This document shows positions 9,023 to 16,908 of a stretch of 64,000 nucleotides of DNA, in pieces. The DNA comes from Thermicanus aegyptius DSM 12793 (GTDB lineage: Bacteria > Bacillota > Bacilli > Thermicanales > Thermicanaceae). Positions within the stretch are counted from its first letter, which is position 1. Every line of letters begins with the position of its first letter. The notes under the pieces are model-generated. The model searched no databases, was not told the DNA's origin, and saw nothing but the letters and a program-made list of their open reading frames with translations. The DNA lies in contig NZ_KI783301.1 of NCBI RefSeq assembly GCF_000510645.1, forward strand, positions 3,363,788 through 3,427,787, written 5' to 3'. The translations under genes and the position numbers were made by a program.

Positions 9023-9049
9023 ACAAGTCAGGCAGATGACCTGACTTGT
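9023..9049 (-). terminator. hairpin downstream of the GYTG lipoprotein gene
   Basis: ACAAGTCAGG (9023-9032) pairs perfectly with CCTGACTTGT (9040-9049) around a 7-nt loop. On the minus strand the stem is followed by a weak T-rich stretch (CTTTAC). It lies between the lipoprotein gene and the prfA promoter and probably ends transcription of the former. Confidence 0.6.
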
Positions 9050-9089
9050 GTGTTGAGGAGAGGCTTATGAAGAATGGATCGAGGGTTAG

Positions 9090-9854
9090 CTAACGGGTGG
9101 GACGGGTTGTCGTATTGGGAACCATGTTCCGGTTCAAGTAGTCCAGATCGGAGCGGTAGCGGTTATAGTCGTACCCGGTGTTTCGCAAACCGGTATCGAT
9201 AAACCCGATGCGGCGGAGAAATCCTTTGTCGGAGGTAACCCGGATATCATAGGAAGGCATCGCCCGGGATAAAACCCGATACACTTCGGTCTCAATGGCC
9301 GGCGCCGTACGGTTAGGAAGGTTTTCCGCAATATCTAAACCTACATAAGCCGTACGCCCCACGATGATCGACTTCGCAGAGTCAACTCCCCGGACGGTTG
9401 CCGCAAGATCCGCCATTCGGTCCGCATCCGCATTAAGGTTGGTCGGTCGATAATTCGGATTCATATTCTGGGCACCGTTTAAGGCGTTATCATATCCGGT
9501 AAGCCCAGGGGCCGTATACCGGTTATATCCCGTATACCCTATCCCACCCGGTGGTGGGGTGTAACCGGTGTACCCCGTGTATCCATTATACCCGTTGTTA
9601 CCGGTATATCCCGTCATCCCGGGGGTATACCCTGTCCAACCTGTGTACCCAACTCCCGTATATCCCCCATACCCGTTATAACGGTTTACCGTTGTCCCGG
9701 TATAATTTCTGGTTGCCACCGTATTAGGACCTGTGTAACCGGTTCGGGTATTGCCCGTTCGATCCATCCCCTGGTTGTTCGTCGCAGGAGCGCAAGCTGT
9801 GGTAACCAAGGCGAAACCCAGAATCGCTGCTGGCAGAAAATATTTTTTCTGCAC
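9090..9854 (-). CDS. YhcN/YlaJ-type spore lipoprotein with Gly-Tyr-Thr-Gly repeats
   Basis: A 254-residue predicted lipoprotein. A hydrophobic signal segment ends in a lipobox Val-Thr-Thr-Ala-Cys21. Residues about 39-125 are low complexity and rich in Gly-Tyr-Thr-Gly units, interrupted by Pro and Asn runs. The C-terminal part (about 140-240) resembles the YhcN/YlaJ sporulation lipoprotein domain, with the Asp-Arg-Met-Ala-Asp-Leu-Ala segment and Ala-Tyr-Val-Gly-Leu-Asp-Ile. Family members are spore-associated lipoproteins found in the forespore membrane of Bacillus. The repeat region has no counterpart I know in YhcN. It stands alone between rpmE and prfA, with hairpins on both sides. Confidence 0.78.
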   Translation of the reverse strand: MQKKYFLPAAILGFALVTTACAPATNNQGMDRTGNTRTGYTGPNTVATRNYTGTTVNRYNGYGGYTGVGYTGWTGYTPGMTGYTGNNGYNGYTGYTGYTPPPGGIGYTGYNRYTAPGLTGYDNALNGAQNMNPNYRPTNLNADADRMADLAATVRGVDSAKSIIVGRTAYVGLDIAENLPNRTAPAIETEVYRVLSRAMPSYDIRVTSDKGFLRRIGFIDTGLRNTGYDYNRYRSDLDYLNRNMVPNTTTRPTR

Positions 9855-9983
9855 CTATTCCACCTCCTCACGGGTAGTATAACCCGAAGGCAAAAGCGGA
9901 CAGGATTCACTTTCTGGCAAGGGTGGAAGATGCGAACAGTCGATGATAAACGCTAAAGCGAAATCCTTTCAGAAGACAATGAA

Positions 9984-10011
9984 AGCGGAAATCTTGGTTC
10001 CGATTTCCGCT
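9984..10011 (-). terminator. intrinsic terminator of rpmE
   Basis: AGCGGAAATC (9984-9993) and GATTTCCGCT (10002-10011) form a perfect 10-bp stem with an 8-nt loop. On the minus strand it is followed by a T-rich tail (TTTCATTGTCTT). Confidence 0.65.
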
Positions 10012-10012
10012 C

Positions 10013-10046
10013 CTAACATAATCCTTCAACTAACATAATCCTTCAA
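10013..10046. repeat. 17-bp perfect tandem duplication
   Basis: CTAACATAATCCTTCAA occurs twice head to tail (10013-10029 and 10030-10046) between the rpmE terminator and the rpmE stop codon. It looks like a simple slippage duplication. Confidence 0.85.
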
Positions 10047-10049
10047 CGC

Positions 10050-10250
10050 TTATTTTAGATTATATTTTTTCTTAAAGCGATCCACACGGCCACCGGTATC
10101 CACATATTTCTGCTTCCCTGTGAAGAAGGGGTGACATTCGGAGCAAATTTCTACTCTGAGGTTCTTTTTCACCGATCCGGTCTGGAATGTATTGCCGCAG
10201 GCGCAGGTAACCGTAGCCAATTCGTAAGGGGGATGAATTCCTTGTTTCAT
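10050..10250 (-). CDS. rpmE: 50S ribosomal protein L31, zinc-binding type
   Basis: A 66-residue protein of the large ribosomal subunit. It is the zinc-containing (C+) form: Cys-Ala-Cys near residue 16 and Cys-Ser-Glu-Cys-His-Pro-Phe near residue 36 supply the ligands. In Bacillus this form serves as a zinc store and is replaced by a Cys-less paralogue under zinc starvation. The ATG at 10250 has AGAGGTGAG upstream and gives the family N-terminus Met-Lys-Gln-Gly-Ile-His-Pro. An upstream in-frame extension is not conserved. rpmE normally neighbours rho; here the accessory island separates them. Confidence 0.96.
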   Translation of the reverse strand: MKQGIHPPYELATVTCACGNTFQTGSVKKNLRVEICSECHPFFTGKQKYVDTGGRVDRFKKKYNLK

Positions 10251-10270
10251 GCTTCTCACCTCTTTCCGCC

Positions 10271-10291
10271 CTGATTCAACTTGGGAATCAG
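10271..10291 (-). promoter_or_regulatory. hairpin in the rpmE 5' leader
   Basis: CTGATTC (10271-10277) pairs with GAATCAG (10285-10291) around a 7-nt loop, just ahead of the rpmE ribosome binding site. Bacterial L31 genes are known to carry autoregulatory leaders, so this stem is a candidate protein-binding site. The assignment is by position only. Confidence 0.4.
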
Positions 10292-10315
10292 AGTAACATA
10301 CAGACACATGAAAGG

Positions 10316-10344
10316 ATTATATCACAAGAATGCTTTCAGTTCAA
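10316..10344 (-). promoter_or_regulatory. sigma-A promoter of rpmE
   Basis: TTGAAC (10339-10344) and TATAAT (10316-10321) on the minus strand with a 17-nt spacer. The -35 box ends only about 20 bp from the left end of the insertion sequence, so the promoter was left intact by the insertion. Confidence 0.8.
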
Positions 10345-10436
10345 GGGTGCGCGATCAATCAGTTAAAATGTTACCGAAAGGAGATTGGATCACTCACATC
10401 GAAATGTTACCGAAGGGATGTGTTTTGAAACTAACC

Positions 10437-11123
10437 ATGAAAACACGACGTGAAGTGATCCATGCCTTGGCTGAACAATATAAGAGAGCAAAAACGCGTC
10501 ATGAGAAATCTGCAATACTGGACAATGCCGTAAAAATGTTGGGTTGCCATCGTAAACATGCCATACGCGCTCTCACGAACCCTCCCGCGCTAACGCCTGC
10601 GAAATCGAAACGGAAACGGCCATTGGCTTACCAGGAGGCCATGCCCGTCAGTGACAATGGCCAAGAGTTTTTAAACGCCCATTTGAAAACCTTCTGCGCT
10701 TCGAACAACATTCGTTTCACGCGCAGCCGCCCTTATCGCAAAAACGACAATGCTCACGTGGAGCAGAAAAACGGCTTTCTCGTCCGCCAACTGGTCGGCT
10801 ACGAACGCTATGACCGCCCGGAACAAGTGGAGTGGCTGAACTCCATCTATGCTCTGCATGATCGGTACTTCAATGGCTGTTTGCCCACACGCAAGCTGAT
10901 CGGCAAGGAGCGCCGCGGGGCACGTGTAAAGAAAAAATTCGACACGGCCAAAACATCCGCTCAGCGGTTAATCGAATCGGGCGTGCTGACACCAGAACAA
11001 ACCCAACGGTTACAGGCGTATCGGACTTCCCAAGATCCGCTTGCCTTACGCAATCAGTTGGAAGCGATGCTTTCCCAACCCGTGACGTCTCCCTCCGCCG
11101 CGCGACCAGTGGAGGCTGTGTAA
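10437..11123 (+). pseudogene. integrase-core (ISNCY/IS1202-like) transposase with internal deletion
   Basis: The native start is probably the ATG at 10437; upstream codons read through the terminal repeat. The 228-residue product begins with a helix-turn-helix region (Lys-Thr-Arg-Arg-Glu-Val-Ile-His). It then jumps at about residue 67 directly into the late integrase core: Ser-Asp-Asn-Gly-Gln-Glu-Phe, Arg-Ser-Arg-Pro-Tyr and His-Val-Glu-Gln-Lys-Asn. The second Asp and the Glu of the DDE triad are therefore present but the first Asp and about 150 residues around it are gone. The deletion is in frame, which leaves a clean open frame that cannot be an active transposase. A hairpin straddles its stop codon. 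Confidence 0.8.
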
Positions 11124-11136
11124 CAGCCTCCACTGG
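11106..11136 (+). terminator. 14-bp perfect hairpin with the transposase stop codon in its loop
   Basis: CCAGTGGAGGCTGT (11106-11119) and ACAGCCTCCACTGG (11123-11136) pair perfectly around the 3-nt loop GTA. The stop codon TAA (11121-11123) begins in the loop. There is no long T tract, so it may act as a translation or transcription barrier rather than a standard terminator. Confidence 0.75.
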
Positions 11137-11182
11137 GTAACAAAATTACGTGAGTGAACCGTCATCCTTCGGTAACATTTTT

Positions 11183-11259
11183 ATATGAGTTGACACGCTT
11201 ACCCAGTACTCTTCCCATAGCTTCATGATCAGCTTCGTGTCATAAGCCCGCGGCCAACA
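11183..11259 (-). pseudogene. possible fragment of an older transposase N-terminal region
   Basis: On the minus strand just outside the insertion sequence, an open stretch reads Arg-Ala-Tyr-Asp-Thr-Lys-Leu-Ile-Met-Lys-Leu-Trp-Glu. This resembles the segment that follows the helix-turn-helix in integrase-core transposases of the same type. It ends at the element's right end. The rest of 11260-11416 shows no gene that I recognise. This is a weak match by eye and may be chance. Confidence 0.3.
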
Positions 11260-11416
11260 TCCAGCGTTTCGACGTTTTTTAAGATTTACGGTTGACTTTC
11301 CTGCATCTGGTTTAGTAGAGCATGCCCTTCGGGAATAACCGATGCAGATGCTATGAGCGGGGTGCTTTGGTTTGTTTGGGCTGCTGTGATTTCTTGAAAA
11401 AAACAAGATACTTGAG

Positions 11417-11995
11417 TTAACTATTTTTTTCAATCCATTTATCAAAATTATTATACCCATCATCTGCAACCCAATCATAAACCTTAAAATATTTTGATAA
11501 TTTATAAGCTTTCCCCCAATCAGACCGATTAATACCACTTATGCTCCATCCATCTAGGTCACTATATTTGACCCATTTCCCATTTTTATATTCAAGCAAA
11601 TTGAGTTTTTGACCATCATTGCTAAACTCAATTGCTAGATAATCAAATGGATTAGGCCCCAGTTTTTTTGTTTTTTGATCTTTACCAGCAATAGAATTAA
11701 TATGAATTCCAAGTAACAAATTCCCTTTTTCCAGACTTTTCATAATTTCATATCTCACCCAGCGTCTTGAGTATGTTTCTGAACCTATTAAGACAGCTGT
11801 AACTGATGTATTCTTTAGTTCGCTATTTATTAAGCGTTTTAATGCCAAATTACTCTCTTTCTTCGCCTCTTCCCATATAGAAGCGTCAAAATACCCTGCT
11901 CCTTCATGTTTTGTAGTTTTATGGTTTCGAACTACATTTGCGCGAAAATCAATTACATCTTGATAATGGAAGCTGAAAAACACCCGCTTTGCCAT
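11417..11995 (-). CDS. thsB: Thoeris defence protein ThsB (TIR-domain signal synthase)
   Basis: A 192-residue protein beginning Met-Ala-Lys-Arg-Val-Phe-Phe-Ser-Phe-His, the start of the ThsB-type TIR domain (DUF1863). Other family marks are Phe-Asp-Ala-Ser-Ile-Trp-Glu (about 36-42), Thr-Ser-Val-Thr-Ala-Val-Leu-Ile-Gly (63-71) and Arg-Tyr-Glu83-Ile. Glu83 aligns by position with the catalytic glutamate of Bacillus cereus ThsB (Glu85). In Thoeris, ThsB senses phage and makes a cyclic ADP-ribose isomer that activates ThsA. The ATG follows the thsA stop codon with no gap, and its AGGAGG lies inside the last thsA codons, so the genes are translationally coupled. The C-terminal 70 residues are less conserved. 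Confidence 0.9.
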   Translation of the reverse strand: MAKRVFFSFHYQDVIDFRANVVRNHKTTKHEGAGYFDASIWEEAKKESNLALKRLINSELKNTSVTAVLIGSETYSRRWVRYEIMKSLEKGNLLLGIHINSIAGKDQKTKKLGPNPFDYLAIEFSNDGQKLNLLEYKNGKWVKYSDLDGWSISGINRSDWGKAYKLSKYFKVYDWVADDGYNNFDKWIEKNS

Positions 11996-13429
11996 CTAGA
12001 TTCTCCTCCTTATCTCATCAATTATTTTCATTATTGTATTAATAATTTCATCCGGTATTGAAGTACTGCCAAGTATTTCAAACCATGGCTTAAACACCTG
12101 TACCTCAGGATAATACTTAGGAAAGTCATTCATTACTTCTTCCCATAAAATCCTAGTTTGAAAACCAGTGACACCTACTGGAATTACATTCACTCCCATT
12201 GAATACGCTATTTCAAATTCATTTCTGACCCCTTCAGCATTAACAATTTTTCCGTCCACCCTTTTATTGCCAAAGAGAAAGATAGCTATGCCTGCTTCGG
12301 CAATCATATTCCGCCTATAAAAATCCCACAGTTCAGGCAGCGACTTACCGCCGCTTGCTTTTTGAGGAAAGGGTCTTAAAACTAAGTTGTTTTCAATTCT
12401 GCTTTTCCTTTCTGACTGTAAACAGTCAAGTGCACCATTAATCACATAGCTTCCTACTCCTAGACCAAATCCAGAAATTACTCTATAATCTCTTTTAACC
12501 AGTTCATTACTCAAGCCATGCAAAAGTTCTTTTGCAGTATCCTCAGACATTGCGCCGTAATCTTCAGCACTTCCAGATATAAAGACACTATTCTTTCTAA
12601 AGGATTTCTCAATCATTTTTAGAATGCTGGTTATTTCTTGGTATTCATCTACTAAAATGGTATTAATTGAGAACCTTTTTAAATCGTTGATCTGTAATTC
12701 CTGTTTTATCTTTGCATAATCATAATCCTCTTTATTGCCAAATTCTGATTCTACAATTCTTCTCAGGAAACAATAGTGCGGACGTTGATTCCCTTCGAGC
12801 CTTATTCTTATACGACTAAGGATATAGTTCAAGTTTGGATCATTGAAACTGAAACCTATAAACAAGAATGTTTTTGATACCAAGTCGCCTTGCAAGGCAG
12901 TAGTAAACAACGAGTGCGTCAGCTCATACTTTTCATAATCATCCCGTGTTATAACTGCCTTATGAACTTGACTTACATCCCCATGCATTTTATAAACAAC
13001 TGCATCTCTGTCACTTAATGTTAGCGCAAGATTTTCCGGTTCAATTTTCACATCAGGTTTTTTACCAATATCCCTGAGCGCAGTTTCAATTAAAGTGTCG
13101 TAATTAGATGTCCAATATGTCGTAATAGGTAATCTGGCTAAAATCCTATGATTCTCAGTAATGGATGCACGCCTTTGAAATTCGTCGGTGATAATTTGGT
13201 TAAGCTTACCTCTTCCACCATTTTCATTACTGTAGTACTGAGCAAGAGATACCAGGTCATGTTGTTCTCTTTCTACTTTTAAACGAAGCTCTTCAGCAAC
13301 GCTCCTAAGCAGTTCTGTCCAATTCACATATCCCGCTCCGCTGGAAAGCCCAGCCCCTGCAAAAATGGCCGCATTATTTTCCTTTAATGCCTTAGAAAAA
13401 TCGTCAATAAAACCTTTCAGATTCTGCAA
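11996..13429 (-). CDS. thsA: Thoeris defence protein ThsA (SIR2-SLOG NADase effector)
   Basis: A 477-residue protein, essentially the length of Bacillus cereus ThsA. Residues 1-280 form a SIR2-like NAD hydrolase domain with Gly-Ala-Gly-Leu-Ser-Ser-Gly-Ala-Gly (25-33), Ser-Asn109-Tyr-Asp and Met-His149-Gly. Asn109 and His149 fit the catalytic Asn112/His152 of the B. cereus protein. Residues 281-477 form a SLOG domain (Phe-Ile-Ser-Gly-Ser-Ala) with Arg372, Lys389 and Glu404 close to the reported ligand contacts. On binding the ThsB signal it depletes NAD and aborts infection. The start is TTG at 13429, with AAGGAAGGGGTG upstream. An 85-nt gap without a terminator separates it from hsdR. Confidence 0.93.
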   Translation of the reverse strand: MQNLKGFIDDFSKALKENNAAIFAGAGLSSGAGYVNWTELLRSVAEELRLKVEREQHDLVSLAQYYSNENGGRGKLNQIITDEFQRRASITENHRILARLPITTYWTSNYDTLIETALRDIGKKPDVKIEPENLALTLSDRDAVVYKMHGDVSQVHKAVITRDDYEKYELTHSLFTTALQGDLVSKTFLFIGFSFNDPNLNYILSRIRIRLEGNQRPHYCFLRRIVESEFGNKEDYDYAKIKQELQINDLKRFSINTILVDEYQEITSILKMIEKSFRKNSVFISGSAEDYGAMSEDTAKELLHGLSNELVKRDYRVISGFGLGVGSYVINGALDCLQSERKSRIENNLVLRPFPQKASGGKSLPELWDFYRRNMIAEAGIAIFLFGNKRVDGKIVNAEGVRNEFEIAYSMGVNVIPVGVTGFQTRILWEEVMNDFPKYYPEVQVFKPWFEILGSTSIPDEIINTIMKIIDEIRRRI

Positions 13430-13514
13430 ATCTATTCACCCCTTCCTTTATACCTTTAATCCTGCGGAAAGAACATTAAGGGCTCTTTAGATATCGTATT
13501 TAATACCCTCACAA

Positions 13515-16500
13515 TCATATATTCTCCCTTTCCTCCGCTACTTTTGGCAATTCTTCTTTAACAAGCTGGTACTGATACCTAACCCTTGAACTCTCGTTTT
13601 GGCACATGAGCTTAGCCTGCTCCATTACTATTTCTACAGCTTTAGGTGTTTTGTCCGGCGGATAACCATAGTGCTTAAGCAGTCTCTTTATAATCATCTT
13701 CATTTTGGCTTGCACGCTGGCACGAATAGACCAGTCAATGCTGAGATTTTTACGTATTGCCTCAGTCAAATCCCTTGCTATCTGCTTGAGGATGTCGTCG
13801 CCCATTACCTCTTTGGCTGACTCGTTTTCGGCCAGGGCATCGTAAAACGCCAGCTCATCTTCAGTAAGACCGGTATTTTCTCCACGTTTATGCGCTTCAT
13901 TGATTTCTTTGGCAAGCTGGATAAGTTCCAAAATAATCTGCGTGGTTTCAATGGTGCGGTTCTGGTACTTCCTGATGGCATTCTCCAAAAGCTCCGAGAA
14001 CTTCCTGGACTGGACAAGATTCCGCCTGGAAAATGTCTTTATTTTACCTTTAAGCAATCTGTTGAGAAGCTCGACGGCAAGGTTGCGCTGCTTCAGGTTG
14101 CGCACTTCCTCCAGGAACTCGTCGGACAGTATTGCGATATTAGGCTTATTAAGCCCAACAGCATCCAAAACATCGATAACCTCATTGCTGGCAATTGATT
14201 TGGATATAAGTTGGTTAAGCTGGGCTTCAACCTCCGCAGCAGTTTTCTTTTTGGAATTTTCGGGAATGAGCTTGATGATCCCCGATTTAACTGCTTTATG
14301 GAAACCTACCTCAAGGTTTAATTTCTCAGCGGTATCGGTAGTAGCACAAAGTGAGTAAGCCTTAGAAAGTTCGCCGACCAGCTTAAGATATTCATTTTTA
14401 CCTTCCTCACGCAGCCCGATGATGTAGTCAATGGTTTCAACAATGGCGGACATTCGGTCGGAAGCGGAGCCGGTAAAGAATTTCTGATAATCATGACCAT
14501 GGAGCAATTCCTTAATTAATTCATACTTCTCAAGAAGTACTGCTGCTGCCAGTTCAGTATCAACACCGGTCTTTTCCCTGTCGCTCTCGGTATAATCATT
14601 AAGAGCATTCTTCAGGTTTTCGGCAATGCCGATATAATCTACGATTAAGCCGCCCTGCTTCTCCTTAAATACCCGGTTAACGCGGGCGATAGCCTGCATT
14701 AGGTTATGTCCTTGCATGGGTTTATCAATATACATGGTGTGCATGCTCGGAACATCAAAACCGGTCAGCCACATATCACGTACAATGACTAACTTTAGCT
14801 CGTCCTTGTTATCCTTCATGCGTTTTGCGATCCGGTCCCGGGTAGCCTTTGTGCCGATGAAAGGCTGCCATTCCTTAGGATCAGAAGAACTTCCGGTCAT
14901 GACCACCTTAATAACGCCTTTTTCCACATCGTCAGAGTGCCATTCCGGGCGCAGTTCTACGATCGCTTTATAAAGGTCAATGGCAATCCTTCGGGACATG
15001 GTTACGATCATACCTTTGCCCACTTCTGTTTCCTGAGCTGCGAGACGCTTTTCAAAATGCTCCACAATATCTTTGGCAATCGCTTTAACACGCTGCTCGG
15101 CACCAACAATAGCTTCAAGCCTTGACCATTTTGACTTCAGCTTTTCTTTTTGGGTATACTCCTGGTACTCAGTGATCTCCTCGTATTCGCTGTCAATAAC
15201 GGGCTTGAGTTCATCCGGCAGCTCCAGCTTCGCAATCCGGCTTTCGTAGAAAATGCGTACTGTCGTTCCATCCTCAACTGCCCTGGTCATATCATAGATA
15301 TCGATATAGTCGCCAAAGACCGCCCTGGTGTCCTTGTCCGCAAGTGATATCGGCGTTCCGGTAAAGCCGATATAAGATGCTTTAGGAAGGGCATCACGCA
15401 TATATTTGGCATAACCATATTTGACCTCAGCTTCAGTATCACCCTTGACAATTTCCGCTCCGAATCCGTACTGGCTTCGATGGGCTTCATCAGCAATAAC
15501 AATTACGTTTTCCCGGTCTGTAAGGACAGGTAGGCTGTCCCCTTTTTCTTCAGGTGCAAATTTTTGTATGGTCGTGAAGATTATGCCTCCCGATTCCCTC
15601 GCAAGGAGTCTGCGGAGATCTGCTCTATCCTGAGCCTGCACCGGTTCCTGGCGCAATAAGTCTTTTGATTTGGCAAATGTGGAAAATAGCTGGTCGTCAA
15701 GGTCGTTACGGTCGGTAATCACTACGATTGTCGGGTTATTAAGTTCTTTCGCAAGAACAAGTTTGCCCACATAGAAAACCATAGAAAGACTTTTGCCGCT
15801 GCCCTGGGTATGCCAAACAACGCCGGCTTTACGATCCCCCTCAGTGATTGCGGCTCTTATCGTGCTTTCAACTGCCTTATTGACAGCATGGTATTGATGG
15901 TAACCTGCCAGAATTTTGTAAGTGTCTTTTCCATCAGTCTGGAACAATATAAAGTTCTTAATAATATCAAGAAGGCGTTCTTTTTCAAACATTCCTTTGA
16001 TTAAGACCTCAAGCTGTGGGCGCCCTACAGGTGCAACCTCGTCCCCATCAATCGTACGCCACATCATGAACCTGTCTTCATCGGCCGTTATTGTGCCTGC
16101 CCTGGCATTTATCCCATCAGATATAACCACAAAGGAATTATAGGTAAAGAGAGACGGAATCGTTCTTATATAGTTTTGTATTTGATTAAAGGCATCGGTT
16201 AGTTCAACGTCTTCATTGGCCAGGTTTTTAAGCTCGATGACAACAAGGGGTATGCCGTTGACAAACACCACCACATCAGGACGCTTTTCAATCCTGCTCT
16301 CAATCACAGTAAATTGGTTAACAGCCAAAAAATCATTATTCTCTATTTTCTCGAAGTCAAAAACCTTGACCTGCTTGCTGACTATTCTGCCGTCACTGGC
16401 CCTGAATGTAGCATTCACCCCATCGGTGACCATCTTCTGAAAAAGACGGTTGTTGTCTATTAGTGCAGGATTAAGCGGCACAAGAATTTGATGCAGGGCG

Positions 16501-16712
16501 TCGTCCAGAGCCTCCTGGGGCAAATCCGGGTTTATACGCTTTAATGCGTCCCTCAAACGTTCCTCCAGGATTACCTCGGAATAATCGGAGCGTTCAGGAT
16601 AATCTCCACCGGGCGAAAGGTCAGGAGCAAAGGCAATTTCGTAGCCTAGTTCCTCAAACCATTCCAAAGCCGCCTGCTCCAGCTCATCTTCATATATATT
16701 ATGGTTTGGCAT
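13515..16712 (-). CDS. hsdR: type I restriction enzyme, R subunit
   Basis: A 1065-residue subunit that translocates and cuts unmodified DNA in complex with HsdM and HsdS. The N-terminal PD-(D/E)xK nuclease shows Arg-Pro-Asp-Val-Val-Val-Phe and Ile-Glu-Leu-Lys at about residues 144-161. The SF2 motor follows, with Trp-His-Thr-Gln-Gly-Ser-Gly-Lys-Ser (about 300-308), the DEAH box Ala-Asp-Glu-Ala-His-Arg and Phe-Thr-Gly-Thr-Pro. A helical C-terminal region completes it. AGGAGG precedes the ATG. Length and motifs are complete, so the enzyme should be functional. It lies 15 nt downstream of the small zinc-ribbon gene. Confidence 0.96.
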   Translation of the reverse strand: MPNHNIYEDELEQAALEWFEELGYEIAFAPDLSPGGDYPERSDYSEVILEERLRDALKRINPDLPQEALDDALHQILVPLNPALIDNNRLFQKMVTDGVNATFRASDGRIVSKQVKVFDFEKIENNDFLAVNQFTVIESRIEKRPDVVVFVNGIPLVVIELKNLANEDVELTDAFNQIQNYIRTIPSLFTYNSFVVISDGINARAGTITADEDRFMMWRTIDGDEVAPVGRPQLEVLIKGMFEKERLLDIIKNFILFQTDGKDTYKILAGYHQYHAVNKAVESTIRAAITEGDRKAGVVWHTQGSGKSLSMVFYVGKLVLAKELNNPTIVVITDRNDLDDQLFSTFAKSKDLLRQEPVQAQDRADLRRLLARESGGIIFTTIQKFAPEEKGDSLPVLTDRENVIVIADEAHRSQYGFGAEIVKGDTEAEVKYGYAKYMRDALPKASYIGFTGTPISLADKDTRAVFGDYIDIYDMTRAVEDGTTVRIFYESRIAKLELPDELKPVIDSEYEEITEYQEYTQKEKLKSKWSRLEAIVGAEQRVKAIAKDIVEHFEKRLAAQETEVGKGMIVTMSRRIAIDLYKAIVELRPEWHSDDVEKGVIKVVMTGSSSDPKEWQPFIGTKATRDRIAKRMKDNKDELKLVIVRDMWLTGFDVPSMHTMYIDKPMQGHNLMQAIARVNRVFKEKQGGLIVDYIGIAENLKNALNDYTESDREKTGVDTELAAAVLLEKYELIKELLHGHDYQKFFTGSASDRMSAIVETIDYIIGLREEGKNEYLKLVGELSKAYSLCATTDTAEKLNLEVGFHKAVKSGIIKLIPENSKKKTAAEVEAQLNQLISKSIASNEVIDVLDAVGLNKPNIAILSDEFLEEVRNLKQRNLAVELLNRLLKGKIKTFSRRNLVQSRKFSELLENAIRKYQNRTIETTQIILELIQLAKEINEAHKRGENTGLTEDELAFYDALAENESAKEVMGDDILKQIARDLTEAIRKNLSIDWSIRASVQAKMKMIIKRLLKHYGYPPDKTPKAVEIVMEQAKLMCQNESSRVRYQYQLVKEELPKVAEERENI

Positions 16713-16727
16713 AAGGCATCCTCCTCT

Positions 16728-16907
16728 CTATTTGTCATTTTTAAAATCATAATTTGCAGAGCACTTAATGCATCTTTGCCCGTTGTACAGTTCGAAACCC
16801 TTGTAATAGTCACAGCCCGAGCATTGTTTGTATATAATCGGTTGGTCATTTTTGGGGCAGATATCTGCATCAATAACATAAAGATTGTATTTCTTCTCTT
16901 CATTCAT
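16728..16907 (-). CDS. 59-aa putative zinc-ribbon protein between hsdS and hsdR
   Basis: Not recognised as a named family. The 59-residue product has two CxxC pairs (Cys29-Ser-Gly-Cys32 and Cys46-Ile-Lys-Cys49) spaced as in a zinc ribbon, plus Cys17. The ATG at 16907 has GGAGGAGG 9 nt upstream, inside the last hsdS codons, and the start lies 2 nt beyond the hsdS stop. An upstream TTG (16916) is too close to that ribosome site. It ends 15 nt before hsdR. Strong translation signals and tight packing argue that it is real and belongs to the restriction operon, perhaps as a small regulator or assembly factor. That role is inference. Confidence 0.7.
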   Translation of the reverse strand: MNEEKKYNLYVIDADICPKNDQPIIYKQCSGCDYYKGFELYNGQRCIKCSANYDFKNDK

Positions 16908-16908
16908 C

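Larger units (their letters stand above)
10365..11182 (+). mobile_element. internally deleted insertion sequence at the left edge of the island
   Basis: The ends form an inverted repeat of about 32 nt with some mismatches. Left, AAAATGTTACCGAAAGG continues to CACTCAC near 10400; right (reverse complement) AAAATGTTACCGAAGG also continues to CACTCAC near 11150. A second TGTTACCGAAGG motif lies inside the left end at about 10405. The element is about 0.8 kb and encloses one plus-strand transposase gene that lacks the central catalytic region, so it should need a transposase supplied elsewhere. No target duplication was identified. Confidence 0.75.

Noticed and set aside
9270-9740. Tandem DNA repeats in the lipoprotein gene as a CRISPR or mobile repeat
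   Set aside because: The periodicity follows codons for Gly-Tyr-Thr-Gly and the frame is intact; it is protein low complexity.
13430-13514. Terminator separating hsdR from thsA
   Set aside because: Only a short A+T-rich near-palindrome is present, with no stable stem plus T tract.
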